A DNA stretch of 64,000 nucleotides, from positions 88,715 through 152,714 of the forward strand of contig CALEKY010000062.1 in assembly GCA_937902995.1 (NCBI GenBank), given 5' to 3'. Below are positions 27,367 to 37,558 of the stretch, one piece after another. A program made the translations under genes and the position numbers. Positions within the stretch are counted from its first letter, which is position 1, and each line of letters begins with the position of its first letter. Origin of the DNA: an uncultured Sinobacteraceae bacterium. Its GTDB lineage: Bacteria > Pseudomonadota > Gammaproteobacteria > Steroidobacterales > Steroidobacteraceae. The notes beneath the pieces are model-generated. The model did not search any database and was not told the DNA's origin. It saw nothing but the letters and a program-made list of their open reading frames with translations.

Positions 27367-28032
27367 TTACGCCTCTGGGATATCGAGCTGCTCTAGTTGC
27401 GCGGCAGCCATAGAGCGGGCGGCGGAGGGGGTGATCTCGCCGCTGTTCACGCGGGCGACGATGCTCATGATCACGTCGGCTTGCGGCTTGTGCAGCTCGC
27501 CCAGGTGGGTCAGCACGATGCGGTGCTGGTTGTCGGTGAACACCGTGAACGGGAAGCCGATCGAGACGAGCCCGAACTTGCCGGCAGCTTCGAGTCCATC
27601 CTGTTCGCCCATGATGACGGGATACTCGATCCCGATGTCCTTGGCGAACTGGAGCACTTCCTCGCGGACGTCCACGGCCACGCCCACGACTTGGAAGCCC
27701 TCGTCGCCATGCAGCTTCTGCAGCTCGTTCAGCAACGGAATCTCGCGTCGGCACGGCGCACACCAGGTCGCCCAGAAATTCACGATCATGGATTTGCCGG
27801 GCCAGCTTCGGATCGAGCGCGGCTGACCTTCAAGGTCCGCCAGTGTGAAATCCGGCAGGACCTCCGGGGCCGAGCGTGTCGGTATCGGCGTCGGCTGGAC
27901 CGGGACCGAGACGGTCTGGCTCGTGCTCTCGTCTGGCTGCGAAAGGGCTGCCGGTTCGATCCCGAAGCGGTAGATGGCGAAGCCAGCAGCGCCAGCAGCG
28001 AGTGCGACGAGGATGTAAGTCAACGCCTTCAT
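27367..28032 (-). CDS. membrane-anchored TlpA/ResA-like thiol-disulfide oxidoreductase
   Basis: A 221-residue periplasmic thioredoxin-fold protein. The N-terminal membrane anchor (residues 1-22) is followed by a Pro/Thr/Ser linker and a redoxin domain with active site WATWCAPCRRE. The family's GIEYPVIMG and GFPFTVF (cis-Pro) segments are present. Such proteins reduce apocytochrome c or other periplasmic disulfides and receive electrons from DsbD, whose gene is the next upstream neighbour on the same strand. The final 35 residues form an extra helical tail. Confidence 0.87.
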   Translation of the reverse strand: MKALTYILVALAAGAAGFAIYRFGIEPAALSQPDESTSQTVSVPVQPTPIPTRSAPEVLPDFTLADLEGQPRSIRSWPGKSMIVNFWATWCAPCRREIPLLNELQKLHGDEGFQVVGVAVDVREEVLQFAKDIGIEYPVIMGEQDGLEAAGKFGLVSIGFPFTVFTDNQHRIVLTHLGELHKPQADVIMSIVARVNSGEITPSAARSMAAAQLEQLDIPEA

Positions 28033-28126
28033 GAGATTCGGTCCGGTGTTGTCGCGTGGACGCGCATCTTAGTCGACCTTACGCGTTCGGAGGGAATCCG
28101 GAGCGCCGCCAGCAAGGCCGCCCCAT

Positions 28127-30406
28127 TCAGCTCGATCCGAAGGCCGCCGCGACATGCTCGCGGAACTTCTCGGCTGGCGAGAAACCGACGAGGCGGAAAT
28201 TCTTCCGTTCGATGCCGTCGGGCCCGAAGAACGCAATCGTCGGCGGTCCGAAGACGCCAAAACGTTTGAGCAATTCTTGATCGGCTTCGTCGTTCGCCGT
28301 GACATCCGCTTGCAGCAGCACGGCGCCGGCGAGGACTGCCTGCACCTGCGGATCGGTGAATGTGTATTTCTCCATTTCTTTGCAGGAGACGCACCAGTCC
28401 GCGTAAAAGTCGAGCATGGTCGGCTTTTGCGCTGCTTGTGCCGAAGCGAGAGCACGCTCGAGATCCTCGACTGTTTTGATACGCACGAACGCAAGGCCGT
28501 GCTCGGTTTGCGTGCCCGTTTCGTTGCGCGCGCCGACGGCCAAACGATCGAGCGGCTGAAGCGGATCGCGGCTGCCCGAGGCAGCGCCGATCAAAAGCAA
28601 GATTCCGTAAACGATCGCGAGCAGACCCGCGCCGCGGACCGGTGCGATGGCCGGCGAGCCGTCGCGCTTCTTGAGGGAGAAAATCCAGAGGCCCGACATC
28701 ACGGCCAGCGCCGACCAGAGCAGCATCGTGAGGCCGTCGGGAACGAGCGGTTGCGAAAGGTAAATCGCAACTCCCAGGAACAGCACGCCGAACAATTGCT
28801 TCACGGCGTCCATCCACGGACCGACTCTCGGCAACAGTGAGCCCGCCGACGCGCCGACGATCAAGAGCGGCACGCCCATACCCAAGCCGGTTGCGTAGAG
28901 CGCTGCAGCGCCGCGAAGCACTTGCTTGCTCTGACTGATGACCGACAGCGCGGCGATGATGGCAGGAGCGACGCAAGCGGTGACGACGAGCGCCGACAAC
29001 GCACCCATGACGAATGTGCCGACGAACGTACCAGCCTTCTGACGATTGCTGACGCTCGTGATGCGAGTCTGCAGCGAGCTCGGCAATTGCAGCGTGTAGA
29101 CGCCGAACATCGCCAACGCGAGCGCGACGAACAGCGCGACCATCAACGCGATGATCCACGGCTGCTGGAAGAAAGCCTGCGGCGCTTGCTTGAACGCGAG
29201 CACGAAGATCGCACCCGCCGCGGCGTACGTGAGTGCCATGCCCTGCACGTAAGTAAAGGCGAGCGAGAAGCTGCGCGCGCGCGTGACGTTCTCGCCTTGA
29301 CCGACGATGATGCCGGAGAGAATCGGAATCATCGGCAGCACGCAGGGCGTCAGCGAGAGCAATACGCCGGCGCCGAAGAACAGCAGCAATGCGTAAACGA
29401 GGTTGTCGCCTTGCAGCGCGGCGGCAAGGCGGTCTTGTTCGGCAACGGGCGGCTGACCTGAGGCTGCTGCGTTGGCGGGCTTTGCGGTGTCTGCCGGCAA
29501 TGTCGTAGCGACATCGGTCGGCGGCAGCTCGAGTGCAACTTGTTTAGTGATCGGGTTGTAGCAGAACCCTTTCTCTGCGCATCCCTGATACGTCACTGTC
29601 AGATTCAGCGTGCCTTGCGTTCCTGCGGCGCGCGCAACCGGGACGCTGCCTTCCGCGAATTGGTAGTACACCTCCGTGTCGCCGAAATACTCATCGTTTT
29701 TTGGCTCGCCTTGCGGGAGCTGCGGACTGCCGAGTTGTACGATCGGCGAATCGGTCGAGACCTGAATGCTGTTCTTATAAAGGTAGTACCCGTCGGCGAT
29801 GATCCAGGTGAGCGCGATGGAATCGGGACGCTCCATCGCTGCGCCGAATCGGAATGCCTCATCCGGCGGAAGCAGATCGTTGCCCGGCGCAGAGCTCGAT
29901 CTCGCGCTCGAGCCGAAGAGCGAGCGCAAGCTGCTCAGCGGGCCGCCGCCGGCAGCGGGAACGCGCACCTGGGTGGTCCATTTCAGTGGCGGGTAGCACA
30001 AACCAGCATCGGCGCACCCCTGCAGCTTGAGCTCGATCGGCAGCTCGGCAGGCCGCGCAGCTTGGAAACTGATCGGCACCGAAATGTCGGTCGTCCCGCG
30101 ATAGATTTCCTGTTCGCCGAAGAACTCGTCCTTGTGGATCTCTCCCTTGGGCCAAGCAGGAGAGCCGAGGGTAACGCCGGCGACTTCCTGCCCAAGCGCA
30201 ATCCCCAGCTTGTTGCGATACAGGTAATAGCCTTTCTCGATCTTCCAGGTGACGATCAGCCGATCGTTCTCGATACGCGCCGAGTACTTGTAAGCCTGCT
30301 CCGGCGGCAGGAAATCGTCATTGGCAACCGCACGAATGCTCGAGAGCGCCAGGACCAGCGTTGCGACGAGCAGTCGAATCACCAACAACCCTTGCGGAAA
30401 TCTCAT
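28127..30406 (-). CDS. dsbD: thiol:disulfide interchange protein DsbD with two N-terminal domains
   Basis: A 759-residue protein carrying electrons from cytoplasmic thioredoxin to the periplasm. After a signal peptide (about 1-27) come two DsbD-alpha domains. The first (about 30-150) has Cys131 and Cys137 in QGCADAGLC. The second (about 177-296) has Cys276 and Cys282 in QGCAEKGFC. Eight membrane spans follow with Cys355 (LSLTPCVLP) and Cys478 (VVTACVAP), then a C-terminal thioredoxin domain with CVSC at 672-675. E. coli DsbD has about 565 residues and one alpha domain. The ATG at 30406 lies two bases after the cutA stop. Confidence 0.93.
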   Translation of the reverse strand: MRFPQGLLVIRLLVATLVLALSSIRAVANDDFLPPEQAYKYSARIENDRLIVTWKIEKGYYLYRNKLGIALGQEVAGVTLGSPAWPKGEIHKDEFFGEQEIYRGTTDISVPISFQAARPAELPIELKLQGCADAGLCYPPLKWTTQVRVPAAGGGPLSSLRSLFGSSARSSSAPGNDLLPPDEAFRFGAAMERPDSIALTWIIADGYYLYKNSIQVSTDSPIVQLGSPQLPQGEPKNDEYFGDTEVYYQFAEGSVPVARAAGTQGTLNLTVTYQGCAEKGFCYNPITKQVALELPPTDVATTLPADTAKPANAAASGQPPVAEQDRLAAALQGDNLVYALLLFFGAGVLLSLTPCVLPMIPILSGIIVGQGENVTRARSFSLAFTYVQGMALTYAAAGAIFVLAFKQAPQAFFQQPWIIALMVALFVALALAMFGVYTLQLPSSLQTRITSVSNRQKAGTFVGTFVMGALSALVVTACVAPAIIAALSVISQSKQVLRGAAALYATGLGMGVPLLIVGASAGSLLPRVGPWMDAVKQLFGVLFLGVAIYLSQPLVPDGLTMLLWSALAVMSGLWIFSLKKRDGSPAIAPVRGAGLLAIVYGILLLIGAASGSRDPLQPLDRLAVGARNETGTQTEHGLAFVRIKTVEDLERALASAQAAQKPTMLDFYADWCVSCKEMEKYTFTDPQVQAVLAGAVLLQADVTANDEADQELLKRFGVFGPPTIAFFGPDGIERKNFRLVGFSPAEKFREHVAAAFGSS

Positions 30407-30408
30407 GC

Positions 30409-30741
30409 TCAATCGCCCTTGGAACCCACGTTCCGTCTGATCCACTCGAGATACGGTTCGTTCCCGCCCTCGACACGCATGACCACGAATTCTGGCAACT
30501 CGTAGGGGTGCAATTCCTTGAGCCGCCGCTCCAAATTCGCGACCTGGGTCTCGGTGGACTTGATGATTAACAGAATCTCGCTGTCATCCTGCATCGCGCC
30601 GTTCCATGTGTAAGACGAGCGAACTCCGGAAACCCGGTTGACGCAGGCCGCCAGCCGCTCGGTCACCAGTGCATGTGAGATGCGCTGTGCGACCGCTTCG
30701 TCCGGACAGGTCGAAAACGCGATAATCGCTTGCTCGCTCAT
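30409..30741 (-). CDS. cutA: CutA divalent-cation tolerance protein
   Basis: A 110-residue small trimeric protein with the CutA1 pattern: IAFSTCPDEAVAQRISHALVTERLAACVN, then YTWNGAMQDDSEILLIIKST and LHPYELPEFVVMRVEGGNEPYLEWI. It is linked to copper tolerance in E. coli, but its biochemical role is unclear. It is directly followed by dsbD, as in E. coli where cutA and dsbD are neighbours. Confidence 0.94.
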   Translation of the reverse strand: MSEQAIIAFSTCPDEAVAQRISHALVTERLAACVNRVSGVRSSYTWNGAMQDDSEILLIIKSTETQVANLERRLKELHPYELPEFVVMRVEGGNEPYLEWIRRNVGSKGD

Positions 30742-30821
30742 GGACTTAGCTCATCGAAGCCGGGCCGCGAGCATAGCCGGCGCGACCGCAGCATGTCACC
30801 GAATCGCAACGAATATTTCCC

Positions 30822-30849
30822 TTGAAATAACCCAGTCCCCGCCTATTAT
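30822..30849 (+). promoter_or_regulatory. sigma-70-like promoter of groESL
   Basis: TTGAAA (30822-30827), a 16-base spacer, and TATTAT (30844-30849) form a good vegetative promoter. The -10 box touches the CIRCE element, so bound HrcA would block RNA polymerase. Confidence 0.65.
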
Positions 30850-30875
30850 TAGCACCCGCTTGGGGTGAGTGCTAA
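30849..30875 (+). promoter_or_regulatory. CIRCE operator (HrcA site) of groESL
   Basis: TTAGCACCC (30849-30857), nine bases, then GAGTGCTAA (30867-30875). The consensus is TTAGCACTC-N9-GAGTGCTAA, so only one base of the left arm differs. It implies heat-shock control of groESL by the HrcA repressor rather than by sigma-32 alone. Confidence 0.88.
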
Positions 30876-30992
30876 CAGACTGCCGGGACCGTTCCGCAAG
30901 CCAGCAAGCAGGATGCGTGGCGATCTCCCAAGGCCGCACCCCGCGAAATCTATCAATCACTCCACACCGGTCTTCAAATCGAGGTTTGAGCT

Positions 30993-31295
30993 ATGGCTGA
31001 CAAACTGAAAATTCGTCCGTTGCACGATCGCGTGATCATCAAGCGCCTCGAGGAGGAGCGTACGTCCCCGGGCGGCATCGTGATCCCCGATACGGCAACC
31101 GAGAAGCCCATCAAGGGCAAAGTCATCGCCGTCGGCAAGGGCAAGATCCTCGAGAACGGCGAGGTGCGTCCGCTCGATGTGAAGGTGGGTGACCACGTCC
31201 TCTTCGGCAAATACGCCGGTACCGAAGTGAAGGTCGATGGCGAGGAGCTCCTCGTCATGCGCGAAGAAGACGTGATGGCCGTCATCGAGAAGTAA
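30993..31295 (+). CDS. groES: co-chaperonin GroES
   Basis: A 100-residue lid of the GroEL chaperonin. The core fold KIRPLHDRVIIKRLEEE and the mobile loop (TSPGGIVIPDTATEKP) that docks on GroEL are present, as is the C-terminal VDGEELLVMREEDVMAVIE. It forms a heptameric ring. It is the first gene of a CIRCE-controlled operon with groEL 48 bases downstream. Confidence 0.97.
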   Translation: MADKLKIRPLHDRVIIKRLEEERTSPGGIVIPDTATEKPIKGKVIAVGKGKILENGEVRPLDVKVGDHVLFGKYAGTEVKVDGEELLVMREEDVMAVIEK

Positions 31296-31343
31296 TCCCG
31301 CTTCCTTTCACGCACTGAATTCCTGTTTAGAGGTTGAACTCAC

Positions 31344-32981
<1,638 letters not shown>

Positions 32982-33036
32982 CGCTCTGGCAGCGGGTGAC
33001 TGGTCAACGACCAAAGCCCGAAGCAGCGAGCCTGCA

Positions 33037-33068
33037 GAAAGCCCCGCGAAAGCGGGGCTTTCTTTTTT
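33037..33068 (+). terminator. intrinsic terminator of groESL
   Basis: An 11-bp perfect stem, GAAAGCCCCGC (33037-33047) with GCGGGGCTTTC (33052-33062), closed by a GAAA tetraloop and followed by six Ts (33063-33068). A textbook rho-independent terminator. Confidence 0.95.
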
Positions 33069-33070
33069 CA

Positions 33071-33278
33071 GGCGACAGGCAACAGTAAGAAGGGCGCTGG
33101 GCACTGGGCTCTGGTAAGAGGCGCACAAAGCGGGCCTCAGATCGAAGTAGCATCGATCTCTGTCGATTGCGTGAAGGCCTTGCTCCTCCGGGCTCTCCCC
33201 GCCGCGCAGGGGAGTGGAATCAGGCGCGCCTTCGGCGCTCCACTCTTGCCAGAGCCCAGAGCCCAGAGCCCAGAGCCC
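33071..33278. repeat. facing arms of 7-bp units downstream of groEL (heptad block 7)
   Basis: The left run has seven uninterrupted 7-base units from 33071 to 33119 (GGCGACA, GGCAACA, GTAAGAA, GGGCGCT, GGGCACT, GGGCTCT, GGTAAGA). The right run has four exact AGAGCCC units (33251-33278). Bases 33093-33120 are nearly the reverse complement of 33243-33270 (about 25 of 28). The 120 bases between hold no gene that I can support. Confidence 0.75.
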
Positions 33279-33281
33279 CTC

Positions 33282-35351
33282 TTACTCTGCGATCGCCTTC
33301 AAATCCGGATAACTCCGATAACACTCGCATCGCTCAGTCGCCTTCGCGAGCGCGGCGCGCGCTTGCGTCAGGTTGTTGCGCAAGAGAGCAGTCTGCGCGA
33401 GGCGCAATAGCGCGTAGGACTCGGTCGTTGATCGCAGCGCGTCTTCTAGATCGCGCTCCATGGATGCTTCTATCGCCGCAGGCAAGGGTTGTCGATCGAG
33501 CGCGATCAGTTGGTGGTAGTAATAAGTACGCGAAGCTTTGTCGCCAGTCGTCGCGTTGCCCATGAGAAAATCGCGTTCGATGATTTCGAGCGCACGTCGA
33601 TAAGCGTCGATGGCGCGTTCGGTCTCGCCGTTTTGCCGCAAAGAGTCGGCCAGCGCGCCCCACATTTGATGGATTTCCGCTTCGCCGGCTCCGCGTGCTA
33701 TCTCGATCGCTGCCCGTCTCAGCCGCGCCGATTCACTGAAGTCGCCGAGGAAGTAATACAACATGCCGAGCATCTCGGTGCCCGCGTAACCGGCCGGAGC
33801 GACTTGTTGCGCGCGTAGATACAAGTCGCGTGCTTGCGTGAAGTTTCCGCGACAGAAGTACATCGTTCCCAAATTTGCGACGACGTACTCGTTGCCGGGA
33901 TCGAGCTCGGCGGCGCGTGCGAAAGCATCGATTGCGCGGTCCACGGAACCTGCAGCGTGCTCGTAGACGCCGAGCCAAAGGTACGGTTTCCAGAAATCCG
34001 GCGTCAGAGCGGCGGCACGTCTCGCTGTTTCGAGCGCCGGCTCGCGCCAACGTGCCTCCCCTGTCCGTTGATAGTTGCCGAAGAGCGCGCCTGCCAGTCC
34101 GAGCACGGATTCCATGTCGTCGGGCTCTTGCGCCACGAGTCGCTCATACAGCGAGATCGCTTCATCGGCCCGGCCCGAACGAAGCATTAAGTATGCTCGA
34201 GCGCGCATCACGCCCGGATTGTCCGGTGCGAGCTGCACGGCTCGCGAACAGGACCGTTCGGCATCCGCCAGTTGGCGCTGCTCGCTTCCGATCCACACGG
34301 CATCCAAGGCGACGACGCACAATCCGGCGTGCGCCTCGGCATAGTTCGGGTCCTGTCGCGCCGCTGAGGCGAAACTGCCTTGCGCGCGCCGCAAATTGAG
34401 CTCATTAGGAGCACGGTCCAGGAACAGCTTTCCGTCCAGATATTCGTCTTGTACGGGGGCGAGCGGAAAGTGCGGTGGGATGCGGCTGTCTCCCTCGGGT
34501 AGTCCGAGCAATCGGTGAACCGCTGCGGTGATTCGATTGGCGGCACTAGGGAGGACCCGTTCGAAGCTGCTGGCGGGAAATGATTCCGCCCAGATTTGTT
34601 CGCGTCGTCCGCGCGATTCGACGTAGGCAAACGCGCGCACACCGATCCATTGGCCGACACGTTTCAATTCGCCGTCGAGCACGAGATCGGTGCGAAATCG
34701 CGCTGCAATTTCGGCACGGTCGGTCGTATCGGTGATGAGCGGCAGCCCCGCAGATGCGACGCCCAGCGTTTTTTCCAATCGTTCGCGAACCGCGACGGCA
34801 AGCTTGCCGTCGTCGTCGCCGGCAAAGGCAGAGACGGCAACGCGAAAACGACCGAACTTCGGGACCAGCGGTGCGGGCGCTGAGGCGGTCGGCTGCGATG
34901 CCGGCCGCAACACCAACCATATCCCGGAAGCCGCTAAACAGGCGATCGCCGCGGCCGCTATGCCGATCCAGCGCAGCCGCCCGCGCGAGGACGTCGCTGC
35001 CCCCGGCTCGTGTTCCTCGAAATCGTCGTCGCCCGTGGATCCGATGGCTGCGGTCGAATCGGCTGCGTTCTCCTGGCCGCTCTGCGGCGTGTCCTGACTC
35101 GTCAGGTACAGCGTGTACGCCTCGACACCGAGCGCGCGGGCGATGCGCTCGAGCGTCGCCGCATCGACCGGTTGCTCTCGAAAGACGCGATTGACGATGT
35201 CCTTGGGAGCGGCGCTCAAGCCCTCGAGGTCCGCGATCCGCTCTGCGAGAGCGGCCTGAGTCTTCAGTCCCGCGTCTGTCAACGCCTTCGTCAGTTTCTG
35301 GCGCGACGCTCGTACCCCTCGGCGCCGCACTCGTACCTCCGGATCTGGCAT
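33282..35351 (-). CDS. HTH-membrane-TPR protein (possible membrane regulator)
   Basis: A 689-residue protein. The N-terminal helix-turn-helix-like region (about 15-85, RQKLTKALTDAGLKTQAALAERI ... LERIARALGV) resembles XRE-type domains. An acidic linker, one membrane helix (about residues 126-148, WIGIAAAAIACLAASGIWLVL) and a large periplasmic part follow. That part opens with an FRVAVSAFAGD ... VRERLEKTLG segment like those before TPR arrays in CadC-like regulators, then at least six TPR units to the end. The layout suggests envelope sensing linked to DNA binding, but function is not shown. I start at ATG 35351; an in-frame start 35 codons upstream is less likely. Confidence 0.72.
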   Translation of the reverse strand: MPDPEVRVRRRGVRASRQKLTKALTDAGLKTQAALAERIADLEGLSAAPKDIVNRVFREQPVDAATLERIARALGVEAYTLYLTSQDTPQSGQENAADSTAAIGSTGDDDFEEHEPGAATSSRGRLRWIGIAAAAIACLAASGIWLVLRPASQPTASAPAPLVPKFGRFRVAVSAFAGDDDGKLAVAVRERLEKTLGVASAGLPLITDTTDRAEIAARFRTDLVLDGELKRVGQWIGVRAFAYVESRGRREQIWAESFPASSFERVLPSAANRITAAVHRLLGLPEGDSRIPPHFPLAPVQDEYLDGKLFLDRAPNELNLRRAQGSFASAARQDPNYAEAHAGLCVVALDAVWIGSEQRQLADAERSCSRAVQLAPDNPGVMRARAYLMLRSGRADEAISLYERLVAQEPDDMESVLGLAGALFGNYQRTGEARWREPALETARRAAALTPDFWKPYLWLGVYEHAAGSVDRAIDAFARAAELDPGNEYVVANLGTMYFCRGNFTQARDLYLRAQQVAPAGYAGTEMLGMLYYFLGDFSESARLRRAAIEIARGAGEAEIHQMWGALADSLRQNGETERAIDAYRRALEIIERDFLMGNATTGDKASRTYYYHQLIALDRQPLPAAIEASMERDLEDALRSTTESYALLRLAQTALLRNNLTQARAALAKATERCECYRSYPDLKAIAE

Positions 35352-35491
35352 GAGAACGCTCTTTTCGTCGTGCCGGAATCTTAACCCCCAATAACTGGCG
35401 CTAACTACCCGTTTCTGTCGATGCGACAGAACGTCTTTCGACGCAGATTCCCCCACGCGCGATCTGGCGCGACCAAGGGCGCAAGTAAGCC

Positions 35492-35782
35492 GTGAAAACG
35501 ATTCGATTCTGGCTCGTGCTGTCGAGTGCGGTGTTGGTGTCGGCGTGTAGCGATGGGTTGCGGGGCACGTATTCCGATCCCGCAGGTGTCACGTCCTACG
35601 ATTTCCACGATGACGGGCGCGTGGACATCTCGGTGCTCGGCGTCACCGTCCAAGGGAACTACGAGATCAACAAAGACCGCGTCCTGGTGACGGCCCCGCA
35701 GGGCACCGTCGTGTTCGTTCGTACCGACAACGGCTTGGAAGGCCCGATGGGCCTGCGGCTGCTGCCCGTACCGACCAAGTGA
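35492..35782 (+). CDS. small lipoprotein, first gene of a secreted-protein operon
   Basis: A 96-residue lipoprotein. The signal peptide ends in the lipobox LVSAC, with the lipidated Cys near residue 19. The mature part has a beta-rich pattern (GTYSDPAGVTSYDFHDDGRVDISVLGVTVQGNYEI) recalling small lipocalin-like or copper-resistance-associated lipoproteins. I do not recognise a named family. Twenty-seven bases separate it from the next lipoprotein gene. Confidence 0.72.
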   Translation: MKTIRFWLVLSSAVLVSACSDGLRGTYSDPAGVTSYDFHDDGRVDISVLGVTVQGNYEINKDRVLVTAPQGTVVFVRTDNGLEGPMGLRLLPVPTK

Positions 35783-35809
35783 GTCTGAATTCCAGAGCTT
35801 GAGGTGACC

Positions 35810-36781
35810 ATGAGAAAGCTTCATTACGTAGCGACGCTTTGCGCTTTCGTGCTGGCGGCTTGCGGCGGTTCGGAAGAGCCGAAGCAACAGGCATCGGCGG
35901 GGACGCGTAGCTCGTCCCAGCAGGCGAAGAATCAGCCACGGGACATGACGGCCGAAGAAGTCGCGAAGGAAGCGCGAGGCAAGGTGAAGTGCCCGGCGAA
36001 AGTCGCCTCGCGGCCGCTCAAGATCGACGCTGTCGTCGATGTGGTCGGCGTCTTCCCCGGTATGACCTACGAAGAAGCCGAGAACGTCGTGCTGTGCTCG
36101 CACGAGCTGCTCATCACCGGGCCGACGTCGCGACGCTTCGAGATTCAGACCTACGGCCAGACGGTGCGACAGGGCTTCAGCGCCGGTTTCGCGCAACCCA
36201 AGGTGAACGTGCAACGTTCGGCGCGCGACTACAGGCGCGAGTGGCAGGCCCAGTCGATCGGCGCAGGGACGAATCAACGGCGGCAAGGCACGGAACCTGG
36301 TACCGCTCGCTGGTATGTCGGCACCATGGGCCTGCCCGGCCAGGAACGCGTCATCAACGCCGGACGGGTAGAGCGCTTCGAGGACGGCAAGCTGCCGACC
36401 TTCGACAATGTGCGTGCGGCGCTCGTGAAAAAGTACGGCGAGCCGACCCGCGAAGACGGCCAGTGGTTCTTCTGGTCGTACGATCCGCGTGGACGAAGAA
36501 TCGTCGAGACTTCACCGCTGTACCACGCCTGCAGAGCGCCCGGCGGTATCGACTTCGCCTTTACCTTCAATCCGAATTGCGGCCCCGCCGTGACCGCAGC
36601 GCCGAAACGGGCGGCGAACAATCCGAATCTGATCGAAGAGCTGACCGTCTTCGTGATCGATCATGCGGGCGGTTACGAGACGCTCGTCAACACGGAGCGC
36701 GGTCTGGCTCAGCTCGACGAGCAGCGCCGTGCCAAGGAAACCGAAGCCGCATCGCGCAACGCGACGGCCCCCACGCTGTGA
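35810..36781 (+). CDS. lipoprotein of unknown function (operon gene 2)
   Basis: A 323-residue lipoprotein: lipobox FVLAAC with the lipid Cys at about residue 17. A Gln/Ser-rich linker and a folded domain with four cysteines (CPAKV, VLCSH, YHACRAPG, FNPNCGP) follow, suggesting two disulfides. VVGVFPGMTYEEAENVVLC and LVKKYGEPTREDGQWFFWSYD are striking conserved-looking blocks, but I know no family for them. The ATG at 35810 has GAGG seven bases upstream; a GTG two codons earlier is possible. Confidence 0.72.
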   Translation: MRKLHYVATLCAFVLAACGGSEEPKQQASAGTRSSSQQAKNQPRDMTAEEVAKEARGKVKCPAKVASRPLKIDAVVDVVGVFPGMTYEEAENVVLCSHELLITGPTSRRFEIQTYGQTVRQGFSAGFAQPKVNVQRSARDYRREWQAQSIGAGTNQRRQGTEPGTARWYVGTMGLPGQERVINAGRVERFEDGKLPTFDNVRAALVKKYGEPTREDGQWFFWSYDPRGRRIVETSPLYHACRAPGGIDFAFTFNPNCGPAVTAAPKRAANNPNLIEELTVFVIDHAGGYETLVNTERGLAQLDEQRRAKETEAASRNATAPTL

Positions 36782-36791
36782 GGACGTGGTG

Positions 36792-37526
36792 ATGCGCAAC
36801 ATCGTTCTAGGTGCTGTAGCGATGGCGCTTGCTGCGTGCGGTCAGGACGCGGAGTCCGTTCGCGGTGGGAGCGCCGGCGAAGCGCCGGACTCAACCACGA
36901 CAGCTGCCACGGTCACATCGACGAACCGTTCGTCGCGAACGGATAGGAGTCAGCCTGCCGATTTCGCTGGACGTACCGCGGAGCTCGCCCAACCGGATGC
37001 AGCCGCGATGGTCTTCTTGTATTACGACCTCGCCAAGCTTCCGCCGCCGATCGAGCAATGGGTGGAGCGCGACACGCGCGTGCTCGTCGCGCGTCCGGCA
37101 GACAAGCCGGCCGAACGCGAGCGTGTGCGTGCCGAACTGACGGCCGGCCTGCAGTCGGTCGCGAATGTCGGCCTGCTGCGCATGTCCTTCAGTGCCAACT
37201 TGACCGATTACGATCCGGCGTATCAGGAATTCACGGTTCGTGCATTCGCGCCGAGCTCGCTGTTCGAATTCAAGGCGCTCGATCAGCGCATCCAGGTCAA
37301 GTTCACGAATGCGGTCGATGCGCAGAGTTGGTCGGTGCCTGCCGACCAAGCGCAGAGCATCCGCGACAGACTCACCTATGACTATGCGAAGGTCGATGCA
37401 TTGCTCCGCATCGTCGACGTTCAGTCGCTGCCGCGTGGCGGCGTGATCAATACCGAAGTCCTGTCCTATGAGATTCGCAGTGCACGTGGGGGCCAACTCC
37501 TCGGTCGCGTGGAGCTCGCGAAATGA
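36792..37526 (+). CDS. lipoprotein of unknown function (operon gene 3)
   Basis: A 244-residue lipoprotein. The start ATG 36792 is ten bases after the previous stop, with the lipobox LAAC at residues 13-16. After a Ser/Thr-rich linker comes a domain with QPDAAAMVFLYYDLAKLPPPIEQWVERD and a repeated beta pattern (LLRMSFSANLTDYDPAYQEFTVRAF). It ends with GGQLLGRVELAK. No family is recognised; it probably acts at the envelope with its neighbours. Confidence 0.7.
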   Translation: MRNIVLGAVAMALAACGQDAESVRGGSAGEAPDSTTTAATVTSTNRSSRTDRSQPADFAGRTAELAQPDAAAMVFLYYDLAKLPPPIEQWVERDTRVLVARPADKPAERERVRAELTAGLQSVANVGLLRMSFSANLTDYDPAYQEFTVRAFAPSSLFEFKALDQRIQVKFTNAVDAQSWSVPADQAQSIRDRLTYDYAKVDALLRIVDVQSLPRGGVINTEVLSYEIRSARGGQLLGRVELAK

Positions 37527-37558
37527 ATGCGGCACATATTCTTCAAAGGGGCGAAACC

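Noticed and set aside
30821..30840. A sigma-32 heat-shock promoter at CTTGAAA ... CCCC
   Set aside because: The spacer between the two boxes is about 9-10 bases, too short; the sigma-70-type boxes plus CIRCE explain the site better.
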